Source of the DNA: Nitrospirillum viridazoti CBAmc | GTDB lineage: Bacteria > Pseudomonadota > Alphaproteobacteria > Azospirillales > Azospirillaceae | Assembly (NCBI RefSeq): GCF_000730165.1 | Contig: NZ_CP022111.1 | Coordinates: forward strand, 1,943,915 to 2,007,914 | Length of the DNA: 64,000 bases | Direction: 5' to 3' | In this document: positions 46,003 to 55,414 of the stretch, piece after piece | Layout of the letters: every line of letters starts with the position of its first letter | Numbering within the stretch: position 1 is the stretch's first letter | The notes under the pieces: model-generated | The model's database searches: none | Told to the model about the DNA's origin: nothing | What the model saw: only the letters and a program-made list of their open reading frames with translations | Made by a program: the position numbers and the translations under genes

Positions 46003-46057
46003 CGTGCATACCAGATTTTGGGGGTCACACCGCCAGAATCTCAAGGGATCGGCAACC
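45944..46057 (-). repeat. Inverted iterons next to the initiator gene
   Basis: Three copies read on the minus strand: 45944-45961 (GGTAACCGAACCCTTGAG), 45971-45983 (GGTATCCGAACCC) and 46040-46057 (GGTTGCCGATCCCTTGAG). They lie 106-219 bases upstream of the initiator ATG, where they can repress its promoter. Confidence 0.85.
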
Positions 46058-46162
46058 AGGCGTGTTTTTGCCGTTGGCGGTGGCGATTGGCCGCGTTCAT
46101 CATCCGGAGTCCGAACGCCCGATCCATGGTGGATGGGGCCTGCTGTGTGAAGGGTGGCGACA

Positions 46163-47164
46163 ATGGCGGGGACGACGACAGGGACTGCGGACAGGATTTC
46201 CGTGCCGGCCATGGTGGAACCCCCGATGGCCGGCAGCCAGCTGGCCCTGGCGTTGGACAGCCCCCTGATTGGCAAGGTGAAGAACGACCGCCTGGTCATG
46301 GTCTTCAACTTCTTCGCCCTCAGCAAGGAGACGGTAACGGAATTGCCGGTCTACGACGACGGCACCGTCCGCATTGAGGTCACCGGCACCAAGCACGGCG
46401 TCGCCAACATCTGGGACAAGGAGGTACTGATCTATCTCGTATCCCTGATCCAGGACAAACTGAACCGGGGTGAACCGGTCAGCCCACGCCTCACCTTCAC
46501 CGGCCATGACTTCTTCCGCGTGGTGGGCATCCACGCCACCAACACCGCCTATCAACGGCTGGAGGACGCGCTGAAGCGCCTGCAGTCCACCCAGGTGCTG
46601 ACCAACCTGGAGACGGGTGGCGAAGGGGAGACGGGCGCCTTCTCCTGGGTGCTGGACTACCGCATCAACTACCGCCGCGACAAGGATGGCGGGAAGACCA
46701 TGAAGTCGCTGACGGTGCAACTGTGCGACTGGCTGTACCGCGCGGTGGTCAAGGACCGCAAAATCCTCACCTACCATCCCGACTACTTCAAGCTGTCGCC
46801 CACGGAAAAGCGGCTGTACGAGATTGCGCGCGCCCATTGCGGCAATCAGGGTGCCTTCAAGATGAACATCGAGAAGCTGCGCCTGCGCGTCGGCGCCGAA
46901 AGCGACTTGAAGGTGTTCAAGGCGCGGCTGGTGGCCCTGGCCAAAAAGCGTCAGGCGCTGCCGGAATACGGCCTGACCGTGGTTGATCCCCGCCGCTGGG
47001 GCCGCGACCGCAACGCCCCGCCGCCTCCGGGTCGCACGCCGCTGAAAAGCCACATGGTCTATTTCTTCCGCACCGACAACCTGTCGGCCATGGCGCCCTT
47101 CGACCAGGCGCCGGAGTTCCCGGATGCCCTGCCTGACATGATGATGGGCGATCTGGCGGCCTAA
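46163..47164 (+). CDS. repA: Replication initiator protein (RPA/RepA family)
   Basis: This 333-residue plasmid initiator belongs to the RPA family of alphaproteobacterial replicons. Conserved stretches are PLIGKVKNDRLVMVFNFFAL, GVANIWDKEVLIYLVSLI, RLTFTGHDFFRVVGI, YQRLEDALKRLQSTQVLTN, YRINYRRDKDGG and YFKLSPTEKRLYEIARAH. Two winged-helix domains are expected, binding the iterons upstream. The ATG at 46163 is preceded by AAGGG with 9 bases spacing; a later ATG at 46211 is possible. Its presence makes this window part of a plasmid or chromid. Confidence 0.93.
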   Translation: MAGTTTGTADRISVPAMVEPPMAGSQLALALDSPLIGKVKNDRLVMVFNFFALSKETVTELPVYDDGTVRIEVTGTKHGVANIWDKEVLIYLVSLIQDKLNRGEPVSPRLTFTGHDFFRVVGIHATNTAYQRLEDALKRLQSTQVLTNLETGGEGETGAFSWVLDYRINYRRDKDGGKTMKSLTVQLCDWLYRAVVKDRKILTYHPDYFKLSPTEKRLYEIARAHCGNQGAFKMNIEKLRLRVGAESDLKVFKARLVALAKKRQALPEYGLTVVDPRRWGRDRNAPPPPGRTPLKSHMVYFFRTDNLSAMAPFDQAPEFPDALPDMMMGDLAA

Positions 47165-47289
47165 AGCTGGTTGGCGGCGGGCACCCCCCACGGGACCGCC
47201 CCAATCTTGCAATCCCACGATAGACATGCTGCAAGTCGGAAAACCCGGCTGCGAGGCACGGGATCGACCTGTCGTGAGGAATTTCTGAT

Positions 47290-49389
47290 ATGCGCGATTT
47301 GCTGAAGGGCGCGCCCTTGAGCGCCCTGGCGGCCGCTGCCTTGGCCGGCCTGTTGCTGGCGCCCACCGTGGCCGGCGCCGATGAAGGCATGTGGACCTTC
47401 AACAATTTCCCCAGCGCCAAGGTGAAGCAGGCCTATGGCTTCAGTCCGGACCCGACGTGGCTGGAACGCGTGCAGCTCGCCTCCGTCCGCCTGGCGCGCG
47501 GCTGCTCTGGCGCCTTCGTCTCCGCCAGCGGCCTGGTGCAGACCAACCATCACTGCGCCCGCGCCTGCATCCAGCAGGTCTCCACCGCCGACCACAACCA
47601 TATCAAGGACGGCTTTTACGCGGCCGAACTAAAGGACGAGGCCAAGTGCCCCGATATGGAGGTCAACCAGCTGGTCCAGATCACCGACGTGACCCAGCGG
47701 ATGAACGCCGCCACCGCCGGCAAGGAGGGCGATGCCTTTTCCGCCGCCTTGAAGGAGGTGCAGGCCGCCATCCAGACGGAATGCACCGGCGGCGCCGATG
47801 ACACCCGCTGCGACGTGGTCGAGCTGTACCATGGCGGCGCCTACAATCTTTACAAGTATCACCGTTATCAGGACGTGCGCCTGGTGTTCGCGCCGGAAGA
47901 GGACATCGCCTTCTTCGGCGGCGACCCGGACAACTTCGAGTTCCCGCGCTACGACCTCGACGTCTCCTATGTCCGCGTCTACGACAAGGACGGCAAGCCG
48001 CTGAACACCAAGGCGACCTATTTCCCTTACGCTTCCCATGACGCGAACGAAGGGGACCTGGTCTTCACCTCCGGCAATCCCGGCCGGACGGAACGCTTGG
48101 ACACCGTCGCCGAGCTGGAATACGAGCGCGACCACGCCCTGCCCGACCGCCTGCTGTACCTATCGGAACTGCGCGGCATACTGCTGCAGTTCACGGCGCA
48201 GGGCGGGGAGAACGCCCGCATCGCCCGCACCAAGTTGTTCACCCTGGAGAACAGCTACAAGGCGCTGTACGGCGGGCTGCAGACCCTGGTCGACCCGGCC
48301 CTGATCAATGCCAAGCGCAAGGATGAGGCGGCGCTGAAGGCCCTCATCGATGCCGATCCGGCGTTGAAGCAACAGTACGGCGATCCCTGGGCCGCCATCG
48401 CCAAGTCGCTGGACCATTACGCCGTGGTCGCCACACGCTATGGCGTGCTGGAAGGCAGCCGCAGCTTCATTCAGTCTGACATGTTCACCTACGCCCGCAA
48501 CCTGGTGCGCGCCGCCAGTGAACGCCCCCTGCCGGATGGCAAGCGCCTGCGGGAATACACCGACGCCAACTTCCCCTTCATCCGCCAGCGCCTGCTGTCC
48601 AACAGCCCGGTCTATCCAGAGCTGGAACGGGTGCTGATGCGCATGCAGCTGGTCTACATGCAGCGCCAGCTGGGCCCGGATGACCCCCTGGTGCGGAAGG
48701 TCTTCGGCAACCGCTCGGCCCAGCAGATCGCGGATGATCTGGTAACGGGCTCCAGCCTGGGCGATCCATCGGTGCGCAAGAGCTTGCTGGAGGGTGGCCA
48801 GGCGGCCCTGGACGCTTCCACCGATCCCATGATCACGTTCGCCAAGCTGGTGGACGCCGATGCCCTGGCCGCCCGCCGCGATGTCGAAGCCAACGTGTCG
48901 GCCGTGCAGCAGAAGAACGCCGGCTACATCGCCCAGGCCATGTTCAAGGTGCACGGCACGTCCGTCTACCCGGACGCCACCTTCAGTCCCCGCGTGTCCT
49001 ACGGGACGGTGAAGGGCTATGAGCAGAGCGGCCAGCACGTGGCGCCCTTCACCACCATGGGCGGAACCTTCGACCGCGCCACCGGCGCCTTCCCCTTCGC
49101 CCTGCCGGAAAGCTGGCTGAAGGCCAAGGACGCCATCAATCCCGCGCAGAAGTTCGATGCCGTCAGCACCAACGACATCATCGGCGGCAACTCCGGTTCC
49201 CCCGTCATCAACAAGGACGCGGAAGTCGTGGGCCTGATCTTCGACGGCAACATCCAGTCGCTGGGCGGCGATTACGGCTATGACGGTTCGGTCAACCGCG
49301 CCGTCTGGGTCTCGGTCGGCGCCCTGAAGGAGGCGCTGGCCAAGGTCTATCGCGCCAACCGCCTATCCAAGGAGCTGGGCGCCCATTGA
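47290..49389 (+). CDS. S46-family serine peptidase (DPP7/DPP11-like)
   Basis: This is a 699-residue exported peptidase. A signal peptide (LSALAAAALAGLLLAPTVAGA) precedes the S46 start DEGMWTFNNFPSAKVKQAYG. The catalytic triad is recognisable: His in TNHHC (85-89), Asp in FPRYDLD (218-224) and Ser635 in GGNSGSP. Family members are dipeptidyl-peptidases that remove N-terminal dipeptides in the periplasm or at the cell surface. The residue that fixes specificity (Gly or Arg near 670 in DPP7/DPP11) was not determined; the local sequence is FDGNIQSLGGDYGYDG. A paralogue lies at 50283. Confidence 0.95.
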   Translation: MRDLLKGAPLSALAAAALAGLLLAPTVAGADEGMWTFNNFPSAKVKQAYGFSPDPTWLERVQLASVRLARGCSGAFVSASGLVQTNHHCARACIQQVSTADHNHIKDGFYAAELKDEAKCPDMEVNQLVQITDVTQRMNAATAGKEGDAFSAALKEVQAAIQTECTGGADDTRCDVVELYHGGAYNLYKYHRYQDVRLVFAPEEDIAFFGGDPDNFEFPRYDLDVSYVRVYDKDGKPLNTKATYFPYASHDANEGDLVFTSGNPGRTERLDTVAELEYERDHALPDRLLYLSELRGILLQFTAQGGENARIARTKLFTLENSYKALYGGLQTLVDPALINAKRKDEAALKALIDADPALKQQYGDPWAAIAKSLDHYAVVATRYGVLEGSRSFIQSDMFTYARNLVRAASERPLPDGKRLREYTDANFPFIRQRLLSNSPVYPELERVLMRMQLVYMQRQLGPDDPLVRKVFGNRSAQQIADDLVTGSSLGDPSVRKSLLEGGQAALDASTDPMITFAKLVDADALAARRDVEANVSAVQQKNAGYIAQAMFKVHGTSVYPDATFSPRVSYGTVKGYEQSGQHVAPFTTMGGTFDRATGAFPFALPESWLKAKDAINPAQKFDAVSTNDIIGGNSGSPVINKDAEVVGLIFDGNIQSLGGDYGYDGSVNRAVWVSVGALKEALAKVYRANRLSKELGAH

Positions 49390-49622
49390 GGGCAAAAACC
49401 GGAGAGGCCCAGCGGATGCATTCCGCGGGCCTTATCCCATGCGCGACCGTCGGAGTAGGTAAACCAAATGCCGCACCAGTCCGGCCGTCAGGTAAAGGCC
49501 ACAATCCCGTATTATAGGGCAGGGATGGCCCCGAGCGCCCCGGGGCTCCTTTCCTGACGTGACCAAGGGCGGCTGGGGCGGAGCACCGCATGGGCGGGTC
49601 CGCCATCTGAAAGAGGATGATC

Positions 49623-50072
49623 ATGCAGCGCGTGTTCAAGGCTCCGTTCCTGGTGATGATGTCGCTGGTGGTGGCCTTGCTGGCGTTGGCCGGTGGCGGC
49701 GCCCCGGCGAGCGCCCGCACCTTCGTCAGCGTTGGTATCGGCGTCGGCCCTTATTATCCGGCGGGCTATTACGGCGCCTATTGGCATGACCCCTATTGGC
49801 GCTGGCGCGGCCCTTACTGGGCGCCCTATCCCGTGGCCTACGCACCCTATCCCTACTATGCGCCCCCCGTGTACGTGGCGCCGGCCCCGGCCGTGGTGCA
49901 GGCGCCGCCGCCTGTGGTGGCGCAGCCCGTTCAGGCCGTGGCGGCCAAGCCGGCCTATGATCAGGCCAACTGCCGCGAATATACCTCCACCATCACTGTG
50001 GCGGGACAGCCCAGCCAGCAGGTGGGTACCGCCTGCCAGCAGCCGGATGGGTCCTGGCGCATCGTCAACTGA
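49623..50072 (+). CDS. Secreted surface-antigen-like protein
   Basis: This 149-residue protein has a signal peptide (LVMMSLVVALLALAGGGAPASA). A Tyr/Pro-rich middle (YYPAGYYGAYWHDPYW, APYPVAYAPYPYYAPPVYV) comes next. The C-terminus NCREYTSTITVAGQPSQQVG then TACQQPDGSWRIVN is the same domain as in the protein at 34250. It lies between two S46 peptidase genes in the same direction. The ATG at 49623 has AGAGG upstream. It is probably periplasmic or outer-membrane associated. Confidence 0.82.
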   Translation: MQRVFKAPFLVMMSLVVALLALAGGGAPASARTFVSVGIGVGPYYPAGYYGAYWHDPYWRWRGPYWAPYPVAYAPYPYYAPPVYVAPAPAVVQAPPPVVAQPVQAVAAKPAYDQANCREYTSTITVAGQPSQQVGTACQQPDGSWRIVN

Positions 50073-50108
50073 CACGCCGTCCCCGTTCAGTGGAATAGGC
50101 GTCACGCG

Positions 50109-50134
50109 AACCCCAGGGATTCCCCTGGGGTTTT
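50109..50134 (+). terminator. Rho-independent terminator
   Basis: AACCCCAGGG (50109-50118) and CCCTGGGGTT (50123-50132) form a perfect 10-base stem with a 4-base loop, followed by two more T. It ends the surface-antigen-like gene. Confidence 0.88.
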
Positions 50135-50282
50135 CGCGTTCGGGGCTGCGACATTTGCACTTCCGTTACAAAATCCCGTCCCGCGCCAGTCTGGCTTAGG
50201 GGTATGCTCAGATAAGAATGTACCGCCCGGCGGGGAGGCCGGGGTCAACAAGGTACAAACGGGCATGCAAGGGACAGGGACC

Positions 50283-52367
50283 ATGCGTACGGGGCTTAGG
50301 GTGGCTGTGGTTGGCGGCTGCTTGTCCGGGCTTTTCGCCTCCACGCCTTTCGGGGCCCGCGCGGATGAGGGATTGTGGACCTTCAACCACTTCCCCAGCG
50401 CCAAAGTCCAGGAGACCTACGGCTTCGAGCCCACCGCCCAGTGGCTGGACCATCTTCGCATGGCGTCCCTGCGGCTGCCCCGGGGCTGCTCGGCCGCCTT
50501 CGTCTCCCCCACCGGCCTGGTGCAGACCAACCACCACTGCACCCGCGATTGCCTGCAGCAATTGTCGTCGCCCACCAACAACCTGGTGCAGGACGGCTTC
50601 TACGCCGCCAAGCCTGAGGACGAGGTGAAATGTCCCGACGTGGAAGCCAACCAGCTGGTGGGCATCACCGATGTCACCCCCCAGGTCAGGGAGGCGGTGG
50701 CGGGCCGTGAGGGCCAGGATTATGGCCGCGCCTTGCGCGAGGTGCTGGCCAAGTTGCAGCGCGACTGCGCCGGCGGGGATGAGGCCATCCGCTGCGACGT
50801 GGTGGAGTTGTACCGGGGCAGCGTCTACGACGTGTACAAATACCGCCGCTACCAGGATGTGCGCCTGGTGTTCTCGCCCGAGGAGGACATCGCCTTCTTC
50901 GGCGGCGATCCCGACAATTTCGAATTCCCCCGCTATGACCTGGATGTGGCCTTCCTGCGTGTTTATGACGAGCATGGCGCGCCGCTGAACACCCAGGCCA
51001 ACTACTTCGCCTACGCCCCCCGGGATGCGCAGGAGGGCGACTTGGTCTTCACCTCGGGCAATCCCGGCACCACCGAACGCCTCGATACGGTGGCGGAACT
51101 GGAATACGACCGCGACGTCGTCCTGCCGGAGTGCCTGGTCTATCTGGCGGAGTTGCGCGGCCTGCTGCTGCAATTCTCCGCCGAGGGGGCCGAACATGCG
51201 CGCGTGGCCTTCGCCAAGCTCTTCGCGGTGGAAAACGCCTACAAGGCGCGCCTGGGCCAATTCCGCGCTCTGGTCAATCCGGGCCTGATCGACAGCCGTC
51301 GGCGGGCGGAGAACGAGCTGCGGGCCAAGGTGGCCGCCGATCCGCAGTTCCAGCAGCGCTTCGGCGATCCCTGGGCCGCCATCGCCCAGGCCGTGAGCCA
51401 TTACCGCGCCGTCGCCGACCGCATGGAGGTGGTTGAGGAGGGGCGCGGGCCCCAGTCCGACCTGTTCGCCTACGCCCGCCTGCTGGTGCGCGCGGCGGAA
51501 CAGCGCCAGCTGCCCGACATCAGGCGCTTCCAGGAATTCACCGAGGCCGGCTTCCCCTTCACCCGCCAGCGCCTGCTGGCGAACGCGCCCATTTCCAACG
51601 ACCTGGAAAAACTATTGCTGCGCGCCTGGCTGGTGCAGCTGCGGCGCGTGTTGGGGCCGGACGACCCCCTGGTGCGCGACGTGCTGGGCGCGCAGACGGC
51701 GGAAAAGATGGCCAGCGACTTGGTGGACGGCACCCGCCTGGCCGATCCCAACGAACGCAAGCGCCTGCTGATGGGCGGCATCGACGCCATCAAGAACAGC
51801 CACGACCCCTTGATCCGCTTCGCGCAAGAGGTGGACAAGCAGGCGCTGGCCATCCGGCGCGACGTGGAGGTGAATGTGGAGGCGGTGGAACGGCGCAACG
51901 CCGGCGTCATCGCCCAGGTCATCTTCGCCGCCAAGGGCACCGGCGCCTACCCGGACGCCACCTTCTCCCCCCGCGTGTCCTACGGCACGGTGAAGGGCTA
52001 TGACGAGAACGGCCGCCATGTGCGCTACTACACCACCATGGGCGAGGCCTACGGTCGTGCCACCGGGGCGGAACCCTTGGCCCTGCCGCGCTCGTGGCTG
52101 CGCGCCCGCAGTGATGTGGATTTCAGCCGCAAGCTGAACATCGTCAGCACCAACGACATCGTGCGGGGCAATTCCGGCTCGCCGGTGGTCAACACGGACG
52201 GCCAGGTGGTGGGCATGATCTTCGACGGCAACAGCCAGTCCCTGGGCGGTGATTTCGGCTTCGATGACAACTCCAACCGCGCTGTCTGGGTGTCGGTCGG
52301 GGCGGTGAAGGAGGCGCTGACCAAGATCTACGGCACCACCCGACTGAATCGTGAGTTGGGTATCTGA
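50283..52367 (+). CDS. S46-family serine peptidase, second copy
   Basis: This 694-residue paralogue of the peptidase at 47290 shares motifs along its whole length: ADEGLWTFNHFPSAKVQETY, VQTNHHC, FFGGDPDNFEFPRYDLD, YPDATFSPRVSYGTVKGY and GNSGSPVVNTDGQVVGMIF. A weaker signal peptide (VAVVGGCLSGLFASTPFGARA) precedes it. The ATG at 50283 has CAGGGACC upstream; an in-frame ATG at 50265 is possible. Both copies look active. It ends with a 359-base gap before the efflux operon. Confidence 0.94.
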   Translation: MRTGLRVAVVGGCLSGLFASTPFGARADEGLWTFNHFPSAKVQETYGFEPTAQWLDHLRMASLRLPRGCSAAFVSPTGLVQTNHHCTRDCLQQLSSPTNNLVQDGFYAAKPEDEVKCPDVEANQLVGITDVTPQVREAVAGREGQDYGRALREVLAKLQRDCAGGDEAIRCDVVELYRGSVYDVYKYRRYQDVRLVFSPEEDIAFFGGDPDNFEFPRYDLDVAFLRVYDEHGAPLNTQANYFAYAPRDAQEGDLVFTSGNPGTTERLDTVAELEYDRDVVLPECLVYLAELRGLLLQFSAEGAEHARVAFAKLFAVENAYKARLGQFRALVNPGLIDSRRRAENELRAKVAADPQFQQRFGDPWAAIAQAVSHYRAVADRMEVVEEGRGPQSDLFAYARLLVRAAEQRQLPDIRRFQEFTEAGFPFTRQRLLANAPISNDLEKLLLRAWLVQLRRVLGPDDPLVRDVLGAQTAEKMASDLVDGTRLADPNERKRLLMGGIDAIKNSHDPLIRFAQEVDKQALAIRRDVEVNVEAVERRNAGVIAQVIFAAKGTGAYPDATFSPRVSYGTVKGYDENGRHVRYYTTMGEAYGRATGAEPLALPRSWLRARSDVDFSRKLNIVSTNDIVRGNSGSPVVNTDGQVVGMIFDGNSQSLGGDFGFDDNSNRAVWVSVGAVKEALTKIYGTTRLNRELGI

Positions 52368-52726
52368 TCTTTATTCACGACCTGTGACGCAGGCCGCAGA
52401 CAGGGGCGCCGGGTCGTGTCCTTGATGGACACGTCCTCGCATAAAGTGGCTTTAATCCTGGGGTTTGGCCCAAGAGATGGGTGTGTCCGCAAGCCCGCGT
52501 TTTTTGGCGCTTGCCGCATTCCAGATCTGCGCCATCCTCATTAGGTGCGTTCCGGGGCCATAAGCAATAACTTGCTTGCAAGCAGTTTCCGCGCCGCAGC
52601 ATTTCGCGGCACCCTCCACACATCCGCATTCCTTGACCCGGCTGGGCCGGGCCCAAGGCGTTCGCACCCCCCTCACGGGGCCCAAGCCCGATCCGGCCTT
52701 CAACGATCAGGGACCAAAGGACCATC
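52368..52726. other. 359-base gap upstream of the efflux operon
   Basis: No gene is convincing. A perfect 12-base palindrome TGCTTGCAAGCA (52573-52584) lies about 143 bases before the HlyD-like start and is a candidate operator for the TetR-family protein at 56931. The rest shows no clear structure. Confidence 0.45.
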
Positions 52727-53791
52727 ATGACCAGCGCGCCCACCGCTCTTCCGCCCAAGCGTTCCCCCCTGCCGCGTATCATCGGTTTCGGCGTGCTGGC
52801 CATCGTCGTGGTCGGTGGCGTCGTCCTCTGGCTCAGTGGCCGGGGCAAGGAATCCACCGATGATGCCTTCACTGAGGGCCGGGTGGTGACGGTGGCGCCC
52901 AAGGTTTCGGGCCTGGTGGTCGAACTGGCGGTGCAGGATAACCAGAAGGTGAAGGCCGGCGACCTGCTGTTCCGTATCGATCCCCGCGACTATCAGAACA
53001 CCCGCGACCGCGACGCCGCCCAGCTGCAACTGGCGCAGGCACAGCTGGCGCAAGCGCAGACCAGCCTGGAAATCGCCCAGGTCTCCTACCCGGCGCAGCT
53101 GGACCAGGCCCGCGCCGCCCGCGCCCAGGCCGAGGCCACGCTGGTCCGGGCGAAGTCCGACCTGGCCCGCCAGACCGAGATCGACGTCCGCGCGACCACC
53201 AAGTCGCAGATCGACGCCGCCCAGGCGGCGTTCCGCACCGCGCAGGCCCAGCTGGCCGATGCCGACGCCAAGCTGCGCTCGGCGGAACAGGCGCCACGCA
53301 ACATCGAGGTCGCCGCCACCCAGGTGAAGCAGTGGGAGGCCCAGGTGGCCGCCGCCCAGGCCGAACTGGCCCAGGCGGAGCTGAACCTGTCCTACACCAC
53401 CGTGGTGGCGCCGCAGGATGGCTGGGTGACCAAGCGCGCCGTGGAAAAGGGCAACTACCTGCAGGTGTCGCAATCGGCCATGACGCTGGTGACGCCGGAG
53501 GTGTGGGTGGTCGCCAACTTCAAGGAAAACCAGCTGAAGCACATGCGCGTGGGCCAGCCGGTCGATATCGAGGTCGACGCCTTCCCCGACCTGAAGCTGA
53601 CCGGCGCCGTCGACAGCTTCCAGATGGGCACCGGCTCGCGCTTCACCGCCTTCCCGGCGGAAAACGCCACCGGCAACTTCGTGAAGATCGTTCAGCGTCT
53701 GCCGGTCAAGATCAAGGTGACGGGCGGCCTGCCCGCCGACCACCCCCTGCCCCTGGGCCTGTCGGTCGAACCCACCGTCAACCTGAACTGA
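52727..53791 (+). CDS. HlyD/EmrA-family membrane fusion protein
   Basis: This 354-residue periplasmic adaptor has one N-terminal membrane segment (IIGFGVLAIVVVGGVVLWLS, about 18-37). A biotinyl-lipoyl-like domain (TVAPKVSGLVVELAV), a long coiled coil rich in Gln and Ala (about 95-225) and a beta-barrel (SYTTVVAPQDGWVTKRAVEKG) follow. It links the inner-membrane pump at 53802 to an outer-membrane channel. It is the first gene of a coupled operon with emrB-like and NodT-like genes and a TetR gene. Confidence 0.93.
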   Translation: MTSAPTALPPKRSPLPRIIGFGVLAIVVVGGVVLWLSGRGKESTDDAFTEGRVVTVAPKVSGLVVELAVQDNQKVKAGDLLFRIDPRDYQNTRDRDAAQLQLAQAQLAQAQTSLEIAQVSYPAQLDQARAARAQAEATLVRAKSDLARQTEIDVRATTKSQIDAAQAAFRTAQAQLADADAKLRSAEQAPRNIEVAATQVKQWEAQVAAAQAELAQAELNLSYTTVVAPQDGWVTKRAVEKGNYLQVSQSAMTLVTPEVWVVANFKENQLKHMRVGQPVDIEVDAFPDLKLTGAVDSFQMGTGSRFTAFPAENATGNFVKIVQRLPVKIKVTGGLPADHPLPLGLSVEPTVNLN

Positions 53792-53801
53792 GGGGGCGGC
53801 G

Positions 53802-55409
53802 GTGAGCGAAGGACTTCCCCCACCCGAGGCTGATCACGGGGCGTCGACCTGGCGACCCAAACACAACCCCTACCTTGTCGCCATGGTGGTGACGGTCGCC
53901 ACCTTCATGGAGGTGCTGGACACCACCATCATCAATGTGGCCCTGCCGCACATCGCCGGCAGCCTGTCGGTGGGCACGGATGAAAGCACCTGGACGCTGA
54001 CCTCCTACCTGGTGGCCAATGGCATCGTGCTGCCCGTGTCCGGCTGGCTGGGCCGCCTGATGGGGCGCAAGAACTACTTCCTGCTGTCCATCATCATGTT
54101 CACGGTGTCGTCGCTGCTGTGCGGCCTGTCGACCTCGCTGCCGGAACTGATCATCTTCCGCCTGATGCAGGGTTTCTTCGGCGGCGGCCTGCAACCTAAC
54201 CAGCAGTCCATCCTGCTGGACACGTTCGAGCCGGCCAAGCGCGCCACCGCCTTCGGCGTCACGGCCGTCGCCATCATCGCCGCCCCCATCATGGGGCCGA
54301 CGCTGGGCGGCTGGATCACGGACAATTTCAGCTGGCGCTGGGTGTTCCTGATCAACGTGCCGGTGGGTGTCATCGCCACCTTCGCCATCTCGGCGGTGGT
54401 GGAGGATCCGCCCTGGGCCAAGGCCGGTGCCGGCAAGGGCAAGCGCAACATCGACGTGGTCGGCTTGTCGCTGATCGCCGCCGGCTTCGCCTGCCTGCAG
54501 ATCGTGCTGGACCGGGGCGAGCAGGAGGACTGGTTCTCCAGCGGCTTCATCCAGGCCTTCGGCGTGGGTGCCGTGCTGGGCCTGGTGGGCGCCGTCGTCT
54601 GGCTGCTGGACCGGCCCGATCCCATCGTCAACCTTCGGGTCTGGAAGAACAAGGACTTCGCCATCGGCACCCTGTTCATCAGCATCATGGCCGCCACCCT
54701 GTACGGCAGCGCCGTGTTGATCCCGCAGCTGGCGCAGTCGCAGCTGGGCTACACCGCCACCTGGTCAGGCATGATCCTGTCGCCCGGCGGCTTCATGATC
54801 CTGTTCATGATTCCCATCATCACCCGCGTACTGCTGAAGAAGTTCCAGGCCCGCTTCATCGTGGCCACCGGCTTCTTCCTGCTGGGCATCGCCATGTTCT
54901 ACACGGGCACCATCACGCCCCAGGTCAGCTTCCTGAACCTGATGAGCATGCGCCTGGCCCAGACATTCGGCACGGCGCTGCTCATGATCCCCATCAGCAC
55001 GGTGGCCTTCGCCTCCGTCCCGCGGGAGATGAACGGTGACGCCGCCGCCCTCTACGCCATGTCGCGCAACCTGGGCGGCAGCATCGGCATCGCTCTGGTC
55101 ACGGCCTATCTGACCCAGCGGTCGCAGGTGCACCAGGCCTATCTGGTCGAACACCTGTCGGACCTGAACATGGGCTATCAGATGACCAAGCAGGCCTGGA
55201 TGAACGGCCTGGCCGGCCACGGGCTGACGCCGTCGCAGATGGACTCCTCGGCGCTGGGCGGCATCTACCGCACGCTGGTGCGCCAGGCGGCCATCCTGGG
55301 CTACGTCGACGTCTTCCGCATATCCGGCGTGGTCGCCTTCTGTGTCGTGCCCCTGGCCTTTTTCATGAAATCCACCAAGGCGGCGCCCAAGCCCGCCGCC
55401 GCGGAGTGA
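53802..55409 (+). CDS. DHA2-family drug:H+ antiporter (EmrB-like)
   Basis: This 535-residue inner-membrane pump has about 14 membrane segments. Typical features are VATFMEVLDTTIINVALPHI in helix 1, GWLGRLMGRKNYF in the 2-3 loop, LMQGFFGGGLQPNQQS, and GPTLGGWITDNFSWRWVFLI (antiporter motif C region). It exports hydrophobic compounds using proton flux. The GTG start at 53802 lies 10 bases after the adaptor gene. Its stop overlaps the start region of the outer-membrane gene. Confidence 0.95.
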   Translation: MSEGLPPPEADHGASTWRPKHNPYLVAMVVTVATFMEVLDTTIINVALPHIAGSLSVGTDESTWTLTSYLVANGIVLPVSGWLGRLMGRKNYFLLSIIMFTVSSLLCGLSTSLPELIIFRLMQGFFGGGLQPNQQSILLDTFEPAKRATAFGVTAVAIIAAPIMGPTLGGWITDNFSWRWVFLINVPVGVIATFAISAVVEDPPWAKAGAGKGKRNIDVVGLSLIAAGFACLQIVLDRGEQEDWFSSGFIQAFGVGAVLGLVGAVVWLLDRPDPIVNLRVWKNKDFAIGTLFISIMAATLYGSAVLIPQLAQSQLGYTATWSGMILSPGGFMILFMIPIITRVLLKKFQARFIVATGFFLLGIAMFYTGTITPQVSFLNLMSMRLAQTFGTALLMIPISTVAFASVPREMNGDAAALYAMSRNLGGSIGIALVTAYLTQRSQVHQAYLVEHLSDLNMGYQMTKQAWMNGLAGHGLTPSQMDSSALGGIYRTLVRQAAILGYVDVFRISGVVAFCVVPLAFFMKSTKAAPKPAAAE

Positions 55410-55414
55410 CCCTG

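Larger units (their letters stand above)
45065..46162 (+). other. Replication origin region (oriV) with iterons
   Basis: This 1.1-kb gene-free stretch lies between the divergent parA and the initiator gene. It contains at least a dozen copies of a repeat close to GGTNNCCGAACCCTTGAGG in both orientations, a TGTGGATAG DnaA-like box at 45500-45508, and AT-rich stretches near 45150-45200 and 45530-45600. A second repeat, GAGTCGG, lies among the iterons. This is the classic layout of an iteron-regulated plasmid origin, and the initiator is encoded immediately downstream. Confidence 0.9.

Noticed and set aside
45602..46057. Repeats considered as a CRISPR array
   Set aside because: Spacing is irregular, orientation is mixed, repeats are diverged and no cas gene is near; an initiator gene is adjacent, so they are iterons.
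52545..52730. Short frames in the gap before the efflux operon
   Set aside because: No ribosome-binding site, no domain, and base composition like the surrounding non-coding DNA.
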